Positions 35,375 to 45,950 are shown, counted from the first letter of the stretch. The stretch: 64,000 nucleotides of DNA from Cherax quadricarinatus (GCF_038502225.1 NC_091298.1:44240183-44304182); one strand, 5' to 3'. The notes: generated by a model from the letters alone, not told the origin. A program made the numbers and translations.

Positions 35375-35752
35375 AAAGAATGCAAACCTCATTCAAGGAG
35401 AAAGATCATGGGGTGAGTATAACACCGAGTACGTCTCCGGAAACACACATCAACCAGATAACTGCTGCAGCATATGGGCGCCTGGCAAATCTGAGAATAG
35501 CATTCCGATACCTTAGTAAGGAATCGTTCAAGATACTGTACACCGTGTACGCCAGGCCCATACTGGAGTATGCAGCACCTGTTTGGAACCTACACTTGAT
35601 CAAGCACGTCAAAAAATAAGAGAAAGTGCAAGCTTGCAACAAGGTTAGTCCCAGAGCTAAGGGGAATGTCCTACGAAGAAAGGTTAAGGAAATCGGCCTG
35701 ACGACAGTGGAGGACAGTAGGGTTAGGGGAGACATGATAACAACATGCAAAA
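35374..35752 (+). pseudogene. CR1/Jockey-type LINE fragment 4, truncated both ends
   Basis: Starts right after (CA)n with CAAACCTCATTCAAGGAGAA and matches the long copy's 33660-34040. Frame broken near 35617 (stop) and by small deletions after 35630. It stops at about 35752 without the LINE tail, so the 3' part was lost by later rearrangement. Confidence 0.9.
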
Positions 35753-36480
35753 TACATACCTTCACCTATAATTCATCTTACATTTTCACCTGCAGTTCAC
35801 TGAACATATTCACCTGTGTTCACCCTACATCACCTGTAGTTCACCCAACACGTCATAAAACTGAATAAAACTGTATCATAACATGACTAATAAAGTTTTG
35901 AAAAACTTTATTTCACACATGACTGATCATTCTAAGGTTTTATAAAATCAAGAACTACAAAGTTCAAAATCAAGAACTACAAAGTTCAAAATCAAGAACG
36001 CCAAAGTTCAAAATCAAGAACGACAAAGATAAAAAAAAGAGGAGAAACACTTTGTCATTAAGAACTGTAGTGAGCAATGTCATGTACAAAATTTATTCTC
36101 GGTTATAATAATTACATATATCTAAAATAAAGCAAGTTAAGTTTTGAAGCAGAATTATCATTCTTAAGGAAATCAAATATATACAGAAACATTGCTAAAC
36201 CTTCCATACAGTAACAACAATATATACAGAAACATTGTTAAACCTTCCATACAGTAACAACAATATATACAGAAACATTGTTAAACCTTCCATACTGTAA
36301 CAACAATATATACAGAAACATTGTTAAACCTTCCATACTGTAACAACAATATATACAGAAACATTGTTAAACCTTCCATACTGTAACAACAATAAATAAT
36401 CACTGTTAAAAACTATTAAAAAGCCTCAGAAATAAATGCAATAATAACACAGAGGTTGTTAACGTCGACAATTATAAGCT
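35753..36480. other. Spacer with two small minisatellites
   Basis: 35757-35850 has degenerate TTCACCTGTAGTTCAC motifs. 35944-36031 is a 22-bp repeat (ATCAAGAACTACAAAGTTC), 4 copies. 36177-36392 is a 43-bp repeat (ATATACAGAAACATTGTTAA), 5 copies. No gene. Confidence 0.85.
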
Positions 36481-36485
36481 TAATT

Positions 36486-37559
36486 TGTTGAGATTTTTGG
36501 CCTTACCTGCTGTGTTCATTATAACTATATATAATGAACACTTAGCTGATAAATGACAGCAAATCGTCTACACAGCCGCCCCTGCAGACGAGGTCTAGAA
36601 GCTGTCGAAACCATCACAACAGTGGGCTGTCAAGAGATACAATTTGTAAGTATAAATTACCCCTAGGGGGTGTTATGTCAGCATATTTCATTCGATGATG
36701 GCTGACGAAATACTTACTTGTTTGGACTCAAAAGTCCACACCTTACTGCCGATTATAGGTTGATTACAAACTCCTTGTGACTCAAGAATTGCGCAATCCC
36801 CCGATCTACAAGAAATTCGTAACATACCTTGCTCTTTGTAACGTGAGCTATGGTGTTCTCAACACCTTCGACAGATATCGGTGACTTGATAGAAGCTGAA
36901 GTGTCCTTGGATGTCCACGTCTTCCATTGTCTAGGAAACGCACACTGGTACACTATGTTCCACAAGATTTGTCTTTATTGTTCACAATGTATCACAAGAG
37001 AAGCTGATCACACTTCTCCTATGTTTATCGTGTTTTGTGAGACACTTTGTCCACACTAACGCACAGATCAGTGTTCTTTGTTGGTTATCCTGGCGTCAGT
37101 GTCACTCTCTCTAGAGTCAAAGATAGTCTGCCAGACGCTACAGCGCTCCATGCCGTCACTGCCCCCAGCACAAGAAAAAAACGCTGACCTAGTACCTTGC
37201 ATCCCTGTCACCTCCTCGATGAAGCAAAGCAAAATGTTTGTTTCTTGCTGTCTTAATCATAGACAACAATGTACACTATCTTTACTATGGTAATAAAGTG
37301 GGAGCAGGATTTTCCTTAATTGTCCTGCTAAGTAAGAGATGTACTGTCTCTTATAAAAATACACGTTGCAACACCGCTGCAAGGAGCAGAGGTCATTTGA
37401 CTACGTGGCATAGCATCTGTGATCAATTACTCACTCTAGCAGTAAACAAGACGCTCGCCCCTTCTGAGTGGCTTGGCCACTCAGGGCTGAAAGGGGCTGA
37501 AGGGGCTGAAGGGGGCTGAAGGGGGCTGATACCCCCCTCCTGGAGAAAATTTCTCCACA
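36486..37559 (-). repeat. BEL/Pao 3' LTR
   Basis: TGTTGAGATTTTTGG ... TTTCTCCACA. Contains a perfect palindrome near its start (TGTTCATTATA/TATAATGAACA around 36515-36541), a G-rich tract of four to five G-runs separated by CTGAA (37488-37528), and the terminal palindrome GGAGAAAATTTCTCC (37542-37556). On the minus strand a TATAAG box (37350-37355) lies about 370 bp upstream of an AATAAA (36974-36979), fitting promoter and poly(A) signal of the LTR; this is inference. Confidence 0.95.
37488..37530 (+). promoter_or_regulatory. Putative G-quadruplex tract in LTR
   Basis: Runs of GGGG, GGGG, GGGGG, GGGGG separated by CTGAA satisfy the usual four-run G4 pattern on the plus strand (template-side for the element). 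All three LTR copies carry it with differing run lengths (45215-45256, 45747-45790). It lies near the element-sense 5' end of the LTR (U3). Structure formation is inferred. Confidence 0.6.
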
Positions 37560-37591
37560 CTGGGGGGCGGCGGAGGTTCGCTGCAGGTGAA

Positions 37592-40480
37592 CTATTCATC
37601 ACTTAACATTAATTTGATTTTCTCACTCGCCACCACTGCTGCTTGTCTTTTCTGAACAGCTTTAGTCTGTGTGGTGTCTGGAGAATCACTAATTTTGTTT
37701 TCAACACTGTGTAATTCTAACGGCACTAGTTTATTTATTGTCCGCTTATTCACTACACCTTTGCTCAAAACATCAACTGTCCTGATGATTCCATTTGCAT
37801 CAGGATATATGGTCACAATTTTTCCAAGTGGCCATTGGGATCTCGGACCATCATTGTCGATAATCACTATGTCACCAGGTCTTAAGGACTTATGATTTTC
37901 AGGAACACCAGCTCCATAGAAGTGTTCTCTCAATGAGGTGAGATAGTCTTCTCGCCAAATTTTCTCCCAACGTTCAATCACTTTATTAAGGTGTTTGAAT
38001 TTACGTCTGAGTTGCTCAGGTTCGAAATAAGTAGGATCCTCTATGATTTCTTTATCATTCATGGGAGGAACAGGTTCGAGCCTTCTGCCATGGAGTAAAT
38101 GAGATGAACTTAACACTTCTAAATTGTCCAGATCATCGGTAACATAAGTTAGAGGTCTGTTGTTGACTCTGTTTTCTATTTCAGTCACAACTGTACGGAA
38201 TTCTTCTAAGTCTATTCTCTGACGATGAAGAGTCTTCCTTAAACAACGTTTTACAATGCCGATCATTCTTTCATAAAATCCGCCGTGCCATGGAGATTTA
38301 GGAGGAATGTATCTCCAACGACATCTGCGTTGATTCAGCATCTGTTGTACTTCTGGTTGATCAAAGATCTTGCTTATATAAGCAGCACCAGCAACAAAGT
38401 TCGTTGCATTATCTGAAATCATCAGTCTGGGACATGCCCTTCTGGCTGCAAACCTTCTGAATAATTTGATAAAAGTTTCAGCAGACATGTCAGTGGCTAC
38501 TTCTAGATGTACTGCTCTAGTTGTAGCACAAGTGAACAAACAGATGTACACCTTGATGGGAACTTTGTCAACTGTTTTGGTTAAAATTATTGGTCCAGTG
38601 TAATCTACACCTGTCACCTCAAATGGAGTGACATGACAAATTCTTTCAGAGGGATATGGAGGTGGACCTGGATACTGACATACTCGCATATCGTAGTGAC
38701 GACAAGTAATACAGTCCTTTATTTGTTTTTTCACACTTTGTCGACCTTGAGGTATCCAGTAGGATTGTCGTATATGACAAAGTGTGTTAGCTACCCCACC
38801 ATGTAACACGTTACTGTGGGCGTTTTGCACAATCAGTTTTGTTAGCCAATGATTCTTGGGGATCAATATTGGATGTATGGCTTCTTTAGGTAGTGAAGAA
38901 TTATGAATTCTTCCTCGACATTTTATAATCTTTTCTGAGTCGAGATAAAGTCCTAAAGAATTAATCATAACAGGTTTCTTTGGGGATTTATCTTGTGTTT
39001 CTAGAAATTTATATTCTGTAGAGAAAACATCTTTCTGTATTAGTTTCACCCAGTATTTAATGGGTTCAAGACATTCATAATCAGATTTTATTCCTTTAAT
39101 GAATTTAAAGACAAGAGCTGTAACTCTTAAGAGTTTACCCAAAGATGAGTATTTAGATCCATCAATGACTATTTCTGTTGTGTCTGCAGTATTTACACAG
39201 CTTATTTCTGCTGTGTTCAAGCAGACTGTTTCTTCTGGCATAATGTGAGCTTTTTGCTGAGGCCAGTTATTTTCATTAGAGAGCCAGTTCGGTCCGTGGA
39301 GCCATAATTTATTATCCACAAATTTCTTGAGTGGGACACCACGTGACAACATGTCAGCTGGATTCTCTTGGGTAGAGACGTGGAGAAAGAGATAATCTCT
39401 CTGCATCTCTTTTATTTCTGCTACTCTGTTCTGTACATAGACCAACTTACTCTTATTATTTCTTAACCACTGGAGAACTGCATCATTATCACTCCAGATC
39501 ACGGTTTTCTCAATAGTGAGACGATCAAGTACTTTGTTGAGATAGACAGCTAATTTTGTACCTACATAGAGTGCTGTCAGTTCCAATTGTGGTACTGTTC
39601 TGACCTTCAAGGGTGCTACCCTGGCCTTTGAAGTAATTAGTGTACTTCCTTCAGCATTACTCATGTAAGCTACAGCGCCATAACCTCTGGTTGACGCATC
39701 ACAGAACACATGTAATGTGTACTTGTTTCCCTCTTGACCTATTTGTCTGGGAAATTTAATTTGATGAAGTTGTTTAAACTCCTTGGATATTTCATCCCAT
39801 GCTTGACTCATTTCTAGAGGCAAGTTCTCATCCCATCCAATTTTGAGTTTCCATGCATCTTGCATAAGCATTTTACCCTTTATGGTAATTGGTGAGACGA
39901 GTCCTAGAGGATCAAAACATTGTGATACCTCTGACAGTAAACTACGTTTAGTGAGTGGACTGCATGATTTATTGTTTATCTTTTTGAGACTCAGAGTATC
40001 TTCCTGTGTGTTCCAATTAAGTCCCAGCATATTGTTGCAATCAGGAATTTCAGTTTCAGGGAAATCTTTGATAAGTTCCCTTAATTGCTTTGAATTTGTA
40101 TTCCACATCCTTAGAGGCATATTTGCTTCTTTCATCTCCTTGTTAGCTTCTCTGTATAAGGATTTCAAATCCTCCTCTTTATTCACAGTACCTTGAAGAT
40201 TGTCCACATAGAAACTTTTCTTTAAGACTTCTTTGAAGGGACTTTCAGATTTCTTCAAATGTGTATTTAGAGTAGCTTCTAGTAAGAATGGAGAGGATGT
40301 TGCACCAAATAATACTGATTTGAAACGATAAGTTTTCACAGGACTTTGAGGATCATGTGGATTTTCAGGCCACAAGAATCGAGTATAATCTCTATCTATT
40401 TCTTGTAGTCCTACTCTCAAGAAAGCTTTGGAAATATCAGCCGTGTAGGCATATGGGTTTGTGCGAAATTTCATAAGCAC
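37592..40480 (-). CDS. pol: BEL/Pao Pol: RT, RNase H, integrase
   Basis: 962-codon frame. Order: RT palm (TADISKAFLRVGL; LFGATSSPFLL; catalytic box reads YVDN, where YVDD is more common), connection, RNase H (VFCDASTRGYGAVAY at about 255; WSDNDAVLQWL; ENPADMLSRG), zinc-binding N-terminus of integrase (CITC), integrase core (TGVDYTGPI; ISDNATNF; WHGGFYERMIGIVK with D, D, E) and a C-terminal DUF5641-type domain (LRPGDIVII, SQWPLGKI). Together they would copy the RNA and insert the DNA. The N-terminal part of RT lies in the overlapping upstream frame; the initial ATG is internal and not a real start. Length and order are normal for the family. Confidence 0.95.
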   Translation of the reverse strand: MLMKFRTNPYAYTADISKAFLRVGLQEIDRDYTRFLWPENPHDPQSPVKTYRFKSVLFGATSSPFLLEATLNTHLKKSESPFKEVLKKSFYVDNLQGTVNKEEDLKSLYREANKEMKEANMPLRMWNTNSKQLRELIKDFPETEIPDCNNMLGLNWNTQEDTLSLKKINNKSCSPLTKRSLLSEVSQCFDPLGLVSPITIKGKMLMQDAWKLKIGWDENLPLEMSQAWDEISKEFKQLHQIKFPRQIGQEGNKYTLHVFCDASTRGYGAVAYMSNAEGSTLITSKARVAPLKVRTVPQLELTALYVGTKLAVYLNKVLDRLTIEKTVIWSDNDAVLQWLRNNKSKLVYVQNRVAEIKEMQRDYLFLHVSTQENPADMLSRGVPLKKFVDNKLWLHGPNWLSNENNWPQQKAHIMPEETVCLNTAEISCVNTADTTEIVIDGSKYSSLGKLLRVTALVFKFIKGIKSDYECLEPIKYWVKLIQKDVFSTEYKFLETQDKSPKKPVMINSLGLYLDSEKIIKCRGRIHNSSLPKEAIHPILIPKNHWLTKLIVQNAHSNVLHGGVANTLCHIRQSYWIPQGRQSVKKQIKDCITCRHYDMRVCQYPGPPPYPSERICHVTPFEVTGVDYTGPIILTKTVDKVPIKVYICLFTCATTRAVHLEVATDMSAETFIKLFRRFAARRACPRLMISDNATNFVAGAAYISKIFDQPEVQQMLNQRRCRWRYIPPKSPWHGGFYERMIGIVKRCLRKTLHRQRIDLEEFRTVVTEIENRVNNRPLTYVTDDLDNLEVLSSSHLLHGRRLEPVPPMNDKEIIEDPTYFEPEQLRRKFKHLNKVIERWEKIWREDYLTSLREHFYGAGVPENHKSLRPGDIVIIDNDGPRSQWPLGKIVTIYPDANGIIRTVDVLSKGVVNKRTINKLVPLELHSVENKISDSPDTTQTKAVQKRQAAVVASEKIKLMLSDE

Positions 40481-42878
40481 GTCTCCAAGCTTTTTCAGTT
40501 AGTGAGGGTCCGGTCATCAGACAGTCATTAAGACTTGCTACATCTTTATTTGCACGTGCGCTGCAATTATATACAACACGTAGTGGAGTGGTTTCAGAAT
40601 CTTTTCTGACTCCATGGTGCGGGAGATAATGAGCGTTTGTCTTCAACTTATCTTCGACTATTTCCTCAATGAATTTATTGTCCAACTGTTCTTGTATGAT
40701 ATTATCATAGACAGTCAGTAGCTCTGGATTCTTCCTGAGCTCATGTATTTGTGCTTTCATCTGTCCGAAAGCCATGCGATAATTGCTAGGCAGATGTGGT
40801 GGATTTAATTTCCATGGTAACCTAACCCAATACTGTCCATCTTTATATTTGACAGTGTCCAAATATTGGTTATAAGTCTGAGACTCTTGTGGGCTTGGTT
40901 GATTTACATCAATACCTATCGTATCTAAATCCCACAACTTATCAACTGGTTCATTCATTTCTTCCAGTAATGATAATTTTTGCTGTGGTACATGATCAGC
41001 GGTTATTCTCGTAACTAGTACATTTTCCACTGAATCAATATCAGCTTCTTTCCCACTTTGAGAGGGAATGGGACCACATATCATGTGGCCTCCTGCTGTT
41101 TTCAGCAAGTGAACATCATGTTTACTTACTATATTTTGCACAAAACAGTGATAATAATCACTTCCAATGATTAAATCAATTGGACTAATTGTGTCCGTCT
41201 GTATGTCAGGACAGGCTAACTTGACCTTAGCTGCTTTCAGTGCTGCAACTGTTTCTTTTAATCCCTGGATCTGCACAGACTTAGGCAAATCATCTACTAC
41301 CACAGTTTCTACTGTCTTTTTCCTGTTTCCTAGACCAACAGTGATTCTGGCTACGTCATATGTCTGTTTACCAGAATTGTGGAAAAAACCAGCTATATCT
41401 AACTGTATTTTGGCATAGGGTTGTTTATTCAGTTTCTGCAACACTGATCTTCTTATGAAGGACCTTTGTGAGCCTTGATCAAATAGTGTTAGCACATTGG
41501 TTTTGTGTAATTTATTAGATAACTCAACTCGAGCTATCGGGAGAGCAGTTGCTTTAAACTTATCTCTCACATTTAATGCTGTTGCTTGTTGACTTCCTGA
41601 TTCTGTGGAAGTCTGCTGCTGTTCAGCAAAAGTATTTGGGCATAATGCTGTATGATGCATACCCTTGCATTTAAAACACTTCTTCAGTGAGCATTTTCCT
41701 CCCTTGTGTTCACCTAAACACTTGATGCATCTTTTCAGCTGATGAATACGTTGTTTACGTGCCTCCATTGACGTGTATTGACTACAATACTGTGCCCAAT
41801 GTGTTCCATCACAAAGTACACATTTTGGAGTACGTTTATGTATGACAGTTTGTTTACTGTCTGTTGTATTCACAGCTTGATAAATGCCTATATGGGATTT
41901 CCCATTATGTGGTTTAGTGGGAGTAGGTATACTCTTTTTATACTGAGTTGAAGGTTTATTATCCACGGGATTTGTGGATTTTTCATCTTGTCTCGTTGCT
42001 TGCATGCATGAAACTATTGTTTGTAAACCATTGCTAATTTCTTCACAAGTGAAATAGCGTTTATTGAACATAATATTTAATCGTTCAATAGTTTGTGGTG
42101 ACAGCTTATCCTGTACAATACCACTGATAAACCAATCACATTGTCTTAGGTCATATTTAGCATCTAGAGATCTGAGACTATTGTCTAATGTAATTCTAAA
42201 TGCCTGTAAGTCTGAAAAACAATGTTTGGGTGGCTTCAAGCTTGATATTAAGACTGCATGTCTAATTCTAGCCTTGTCAGCATCGAAGTAATTGTCTACT
42301 AAGACACGTAAGGCTATTTGATAATTGCCTTTGACCACCGGAAATGACTTAATCAGTTCATAGGGTTCTCCCTTCACAAGACATTTAAGGTAATTGAACT
42401 TGGCAATCTCATCTATGTCAGTTCGTGAATTTACTATGGATTGAAAACCACTAATGAATTCTTCATAATTATGACCTTGGAAAATAGGTAATGACAATGT
42501 AGGTAAGCTTGGTAATGGGACACTTGTTGTTGTTACAGGTGTAACAGGTGTTTGACCACTAGTAGTAGTAGGTCTCTGTGACAGAGTTTTGCGGCAGATA
42601 GCCTGTACTCCTGTCCACCTTAATTGTTGATCACTAAAAGTATCCAAAACATTTTTAATTTCATCCTCAGATGGATCTGATTCAAGAAATTTATTTTCAT
42701 AATGTGTATAGTCTGAATTAATTATTTCCAGACGTTGTGTAAATAATTCAAACTTGACCTCAAGATCATCAAAATCTATGTTTGTATCTTGAGTTAATCC
42801 TAGACAGACTGAAATTAGATTTTCTAATTGTGTAATCTTAGTCTGTAAAGACTGAAACTGAGTTTTCAAACAAGCCAT
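40437..42878 (-). CDS. gag-pro: BEL/Pao Gag, protease and N-terminal RT
   Basis: 813 codons starting at ATG 42878, about 810 bp inside the 5' LTR. An N-terminal coiled-coil-like stretch (residues 1-25) and a DUF1759-type capsid region (LPIFQGHNYEEFISGFQSIV, about 130-290) come first; then three zinc knuckles (CVLC...C; CIKC...C; CFKC...HH...C, about 355-420), an aspartic protease region (LFDQGSQRSFI near 470, where D-S/T-G is typical, here D-Q-G) and the start of RT (YLPHHGV, LRVVYNCSA, LNDCL). The frame leaves the RT reading at an A-run near 40490, and RT continues in the next frame. This is either a disabling homopolymer indel, a sequencing error, or less likely a programmed shift. Confidence 0.93.
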   Translation of the reverse strand: MACLKTQFQSLQTKITQLENLISVCLGLTQDTNIDFDDLEVKFELFTQRLEIINSDYTHYENKFLESDPSEDEIKNVLDTFSDQQLRWTGVQAICRKTLSQRPTTTSGQTPVTPVTTTSVPLPSLPTLSLPIFQGHNYEEFISGFQSIVNSRTDIDEIAKFNYLKCLVKGEPYELIKSFPVVKGNYQIALRVLVDNYFDADKARIRHAVLISSLKPPKHCFSDLQAFRITLDNSLRSLDAKYDLRQCDWFISGIVQDKLSPQTIERLNIMFNKRYFTCEEISNGLQTIVSCMQATRQDEKSTNPVDNKPSTQYKKSIPTPTKPHNGKSHIGIYQAVNTTDSKQTVIHKRTPKCVLCDGTHWAQYCSQYTSMEARKQRIHQLKRCIKCLGEHKGGKCSLKKCFKCKGMHHTALCPNTFAEQQQTSTESGSQQATALNVRDKFKATALPIARVELSNKLHKTNVLTLFDQGSQRSFIRRSVLQKLNKQPYAKIQLDIAGFFHNSGKQTYDVARITVGLGNRKKTVETVVVDDLPKSVQIQGLKETVAALKAAKVKLACPDIQTDTISPIDLIIGSDYYHCFVQNIVSKHDVHLLKTAGGHMICGPIPSQSGKEADIDSVENVLVTRITADHVPQQKLSLLEEMNEPVDKLWDLDTIGIDVNQPSPQESQTYNQYLDTVKYKDGQYWVRLPWKLNPPHLPSNYRMAFGQMKAQIHELRKNPELLTVYDNIIQEQLDNKFIEEIVEDKLKTNAHYLPHHGVRKDSETTPLRVVYNCSARANKDVASLNDCLMTGPSLTEKAWRRAYEISHKPICLHG

Positions 42879-43689
42879 TTTAATGGTATACTGAAAATTC
42901 TAGCACCACACTTAGAGTGTTTAAAAACACTGTACTGCTATAGACAGCTGAGTTTTTGTTATGCTTAAGTCAGCAATAATCGAGTCAGACACTACTGACC
43001 TACTAAGCTTAACCTCAGGGTCAATGACCATGAAGGGTACAGGGTACATGTGTCTGGTGTTTATGGCTTGTGTTCTGTGTCAGCCTGACCATGATGATTA
43101 ATCATAAATAACGATGTTATACACTTCATTCACTATACACTATAAATGTCACTGTATAACTGTAAATCACACGTGAATATTACTTACACATATATAAATT
43201 TCACTGTTAATATATATTTGAAAGCTTACACTTTATATATAAGTTCCTTTAATATAACAGGTAGATCTATAAGAAACAAACTTTAACACAATCTTGTCTC
43301 TTAATTTCTGTCTATAAACATTATAAACACTGTGTATATATATACACTCAGACAAACAACATCACTAGGTGGTGTTGTCTTATTCAGCGATTTCTCCAGA
43401 TTGGAGCAGTTGATGGAGGGTGCAGGATACCATCCCCCGTCTTCTTGTTGGGTGAGTCACCCAGCTCCCGTTTTCGTTGGGTGAACGCTGGGTGAGCGCC
43501 CGTTTTCTTTTGGCTGCCCATTCTCTGTGATTGAGTCTGGAGGGACTCATTTATACTGATTTATATTGTAAAACACTAGTTTTACAGCCTTTTTCGAAGG
43601 ACCTTGGCTCATAGGTTATTTGTACACTGTAGTACAACATATTTGGACCACAGTGTGGTCTTTATCCGGTTCGAACACGACCAAAACTC
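42879..43689 (-). other. BEL/Pao 5' untranslated leader
   Basis: About 810 bp between the Gag start and the 5' LTR, without a long ORF. Contains a repetitive GGGTGAG(T/C)-rich stretch (43440-43500) and a TATATATA run (43335). It probably holds the packaging signal, but nothing specific can be shown. Confidence 0.6.
43666..43683 (-). promoter_or_regulatory. Candidate primer binding site
   Basis: Reading the minus strand out of the 5' LTR: six bases (GAGTTT) then TGGTCGTGTTCGAACCGG. TGG just inside the LTR is the expected start of a tRNA primer site. The tRNA was not identified, and a GTTCGAA string so close to the CCA end does not fit a standard T-arm position, so complementarity may be limited to the first ~10 bases. 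Confidence 0.5.
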
Positions 43690-45821
43690 TGTTGAGATTT
43701 TTGGCCTTACCTGCTGTGTTCATTATAACTATATATAATGAACACTTAGCTGATAAATGACAGCAAATCGTCTACACAGCCGCCCCTGCAGACGAGGTCT
43801 AGAAGCTGTCGAAACCATCACAACAGTGGGCTGTCAAGAGATACAATTTGTAAGTATAAATTACCCCTGGGGGGTGTTATGTCAGCATATTTCATTCGAT
43901 GATGGCTGACGAAATACTTACTTGTTTGGACTCAAAAGTCCACACCTTACTGCCGATTATAGGTTGATTACAAACTCCTTGTGACTCAAGAATTGCGCAA
44001 TCCCACGATCTACAAGAAATTCGTAACATACCTTGCTCTTTGTAACGTGAGCTATGGTGTTCTCAACACCTTCGACAGATATCGGTGACTTGATAGAAGC
44101 TGAAGTGTCCTTGGATGTCCACGTCTTCCATTGTCTAGGAAACGCACACTGGTACACTATGTTCCACAAGATTTGTCTTTATTGTTCACAATGTATCACA
44201 AGAGAAGCTGATCACACTTCTCCTATGTTTATTGTTGAGATTTTTGGCCTTACCTGCCGTGTTTATTATATATATATATATAATGAACACTTAGCTGATA
44301 AATGACAGCAAATCGTCTACACAGCCGCCCCTGCAGACGAGGTCTAGAAGCTGTCGAAACCATCACAACAGTGGGCTGTCAAGAGATACAATTTGTAAGT
44401 ATAAATTACCCCTAGGGGTGTTATGTCAGCATATTTCATTCGATGATGGCTGACGAATACTTACTTGTTTGGACTCAAAAGTCCACACCTTACTGCCGAT
44501 TATAGGTTGATTACAAACTCCTTGTGACTCAAGAATTGCGCAATCCCCCGATCTACAAGAAATTCGTAACATACCTTGCTCTTTGTAACGTGAGCTATGG
44601 TGTTCTCAACACCTTCGACAGATATCGGTGACTTGATAGAAGCTGAAGTGTCTTTGGATGTCCACGTCTTCCATTGTCTAGGAAACGCACACTGGTACAC
44701 TATGTTCCACAAGATTTGGTTTTATTGTTCACAATGTATCACAAGAGAAGCTGATCACACTTCTCTTAAGAGTTTATTGTGTTTTGTGAGACACTTTATT
44801 CACACTAACGCACAGATCAGTATCCTGGCATCAGTGTCACTCGTAGTAGAGTCAAAGATAGTCTGCCAGACGCTACAGCGCTCCATGCAGTCACTGCCCC
44901 CAGCACAAAAAAAAAACGCTGACCTAGTACCTTGCATCCTTGTCACCTCCTCGATGAAGCAAAGCAGAATGTTTGTTTCTTGCTGTCTTAATCATAGACA
45001 ACAATGTACAATCTTTACTATGGTAATAAAGTGGGAGTAGGATTTTCCTTAATTGTCCTGCTAAAGTAAGAGATGCACTGTCTCTTATAAAAATACACTT
45101 TGCAACACCGCTGCAAGGAGCAGAGGTCATTTGACCACGCATACGGCATCTGTGATCAATTACTCACTCTAGCAGTAAACAAGACGCTCGCCCCTTCTAG
45201 TGGCCCCTCAGGGCTGAGAGGGCTGAAGGGGGCTGAAGGGGGCTGAAGGGGGCTGATACCCCCCTCCTGGAGAAAATTTCTCCACATTTATCGTGTTTTG
45301 TGAGACACTTTGTCCACACTAACGCACAGATCAGTGTTCTTCGTTGGTTATCCTGGCGTCAGTGTCACTCTCTCTAGAGTCAAAGATAGTCTGCCAGACG
45401 CTACAGCGCTCCATGCCGTCACTGCCCCCAGCACAAAAAAAAACGCTGACCTAGTACCTTGCATCCTTGTCACCTCCTCGATGAAGCAAAGCAAACTGTT
45501 TGTTTCTTGCTGTCTTAATCATAGACAACAATGTACACTAACTTTACTATGGTAATAAAGTGGGAGCAGGATTTTCCTTGATTGTCCTGCTAAGTAAGAG
45601 ATGTACTGTCTCTTATAAAAATACACGTTGCAACACCGCTGCAAGGAGCAGAGGTCATTTGACTACGTGGCATAGCATCTGTGATCAATTACTCACTCTA
45701 GCAGTAAACAAGACGCTCGCCCCTTCTGAGTGGCTTGGCCACTCAGGGCTGAAAGGGGCTGAAGGGGCTGAAGGGGGCTGAAGGGGGCTGATACCCCCCT
45801 CCTGGAGAAAATTTCTCCACA
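43690..45821 (-). repeat. BEL/Pao 5' LTR, split by a nested LTR
   Basis: LTR halves 43690-44232 and 45292-45821 join to about 1,073 bp when the inserted solo LTR and one TTTAT copy are set aside, nearly identical to the left LTR. Confidence 0.95.
44233..45286 (-). mobile_element. Solo LTR nested in the BEL/Pao 5' LTR, TSD TTTAT
   Basis: 1,054 bp, TGTTGAGATTTTTGG to TTTCTCCACA, same orientation as its host LTR. TTTAT at 44228-44232 and 45287-45291 is a 5-bp target duplication. More diverged from both outer LTRs than they are from each other: a longer TATATA tract, 'TAAGAGTTTATTGTG' for 'TATGTTTATCGTG', 'GTAGTAGAG' for 'TCTCTAGAG', 'CCACGCATACGGC'. It therefore came from another subfamily source, then lost its interior by LTR-LTR recombination. 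Confidence 0.93.
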
Positions 45822-45826
45822 TAATT

Positions 45827-45950
45827 GTTAATACGTAAAAAATACATTGTTAATACCAGCTATTATTACGTGGCTCTGTTATTAACAGTATTTTCTAAGA
45901 ACATTTATTTAGCAAATTAATTTATAATGTTTTAGGAAGAGTATTGTCTG
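45827..45950. other. AT-rich spacer
   Basis: Short flank between the LTR element and the 38-bp array; nothing recognised. Confidence 0.6.

Larger units (their letters stand above)
36481..45826 (-). mobile_element. BEL/Pao LTR retrotransposon with TAATT target duplication and nested solo LTR
   Basis: Complete-looking element on the minus strand. TAATT at 36481-36485 and 45822-45826 is a 5-bp target duplication. Left (3') LTR 36486-37559 and right (5') LTR 43690-44232 plus 45292-45821 are about 1,073 bp, begin TGTTGAG and end CCACA on the plus strand, and differ at only about eight sites that I can count, plus a one-base indel, so insertion is fairly recent. The internal part codes gag-protease-RT-RNase H-integrase in two overlapping frames. 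No env-like ORF is seen. Confidence 0.95.

Noticed and set aside
36753..37519. Small ORFs in the LTRs (repeated at 43957-45781)
   Set aside because: The same short peptides recur because the LTR is repeated; they overlap on both strands and have no domain features.
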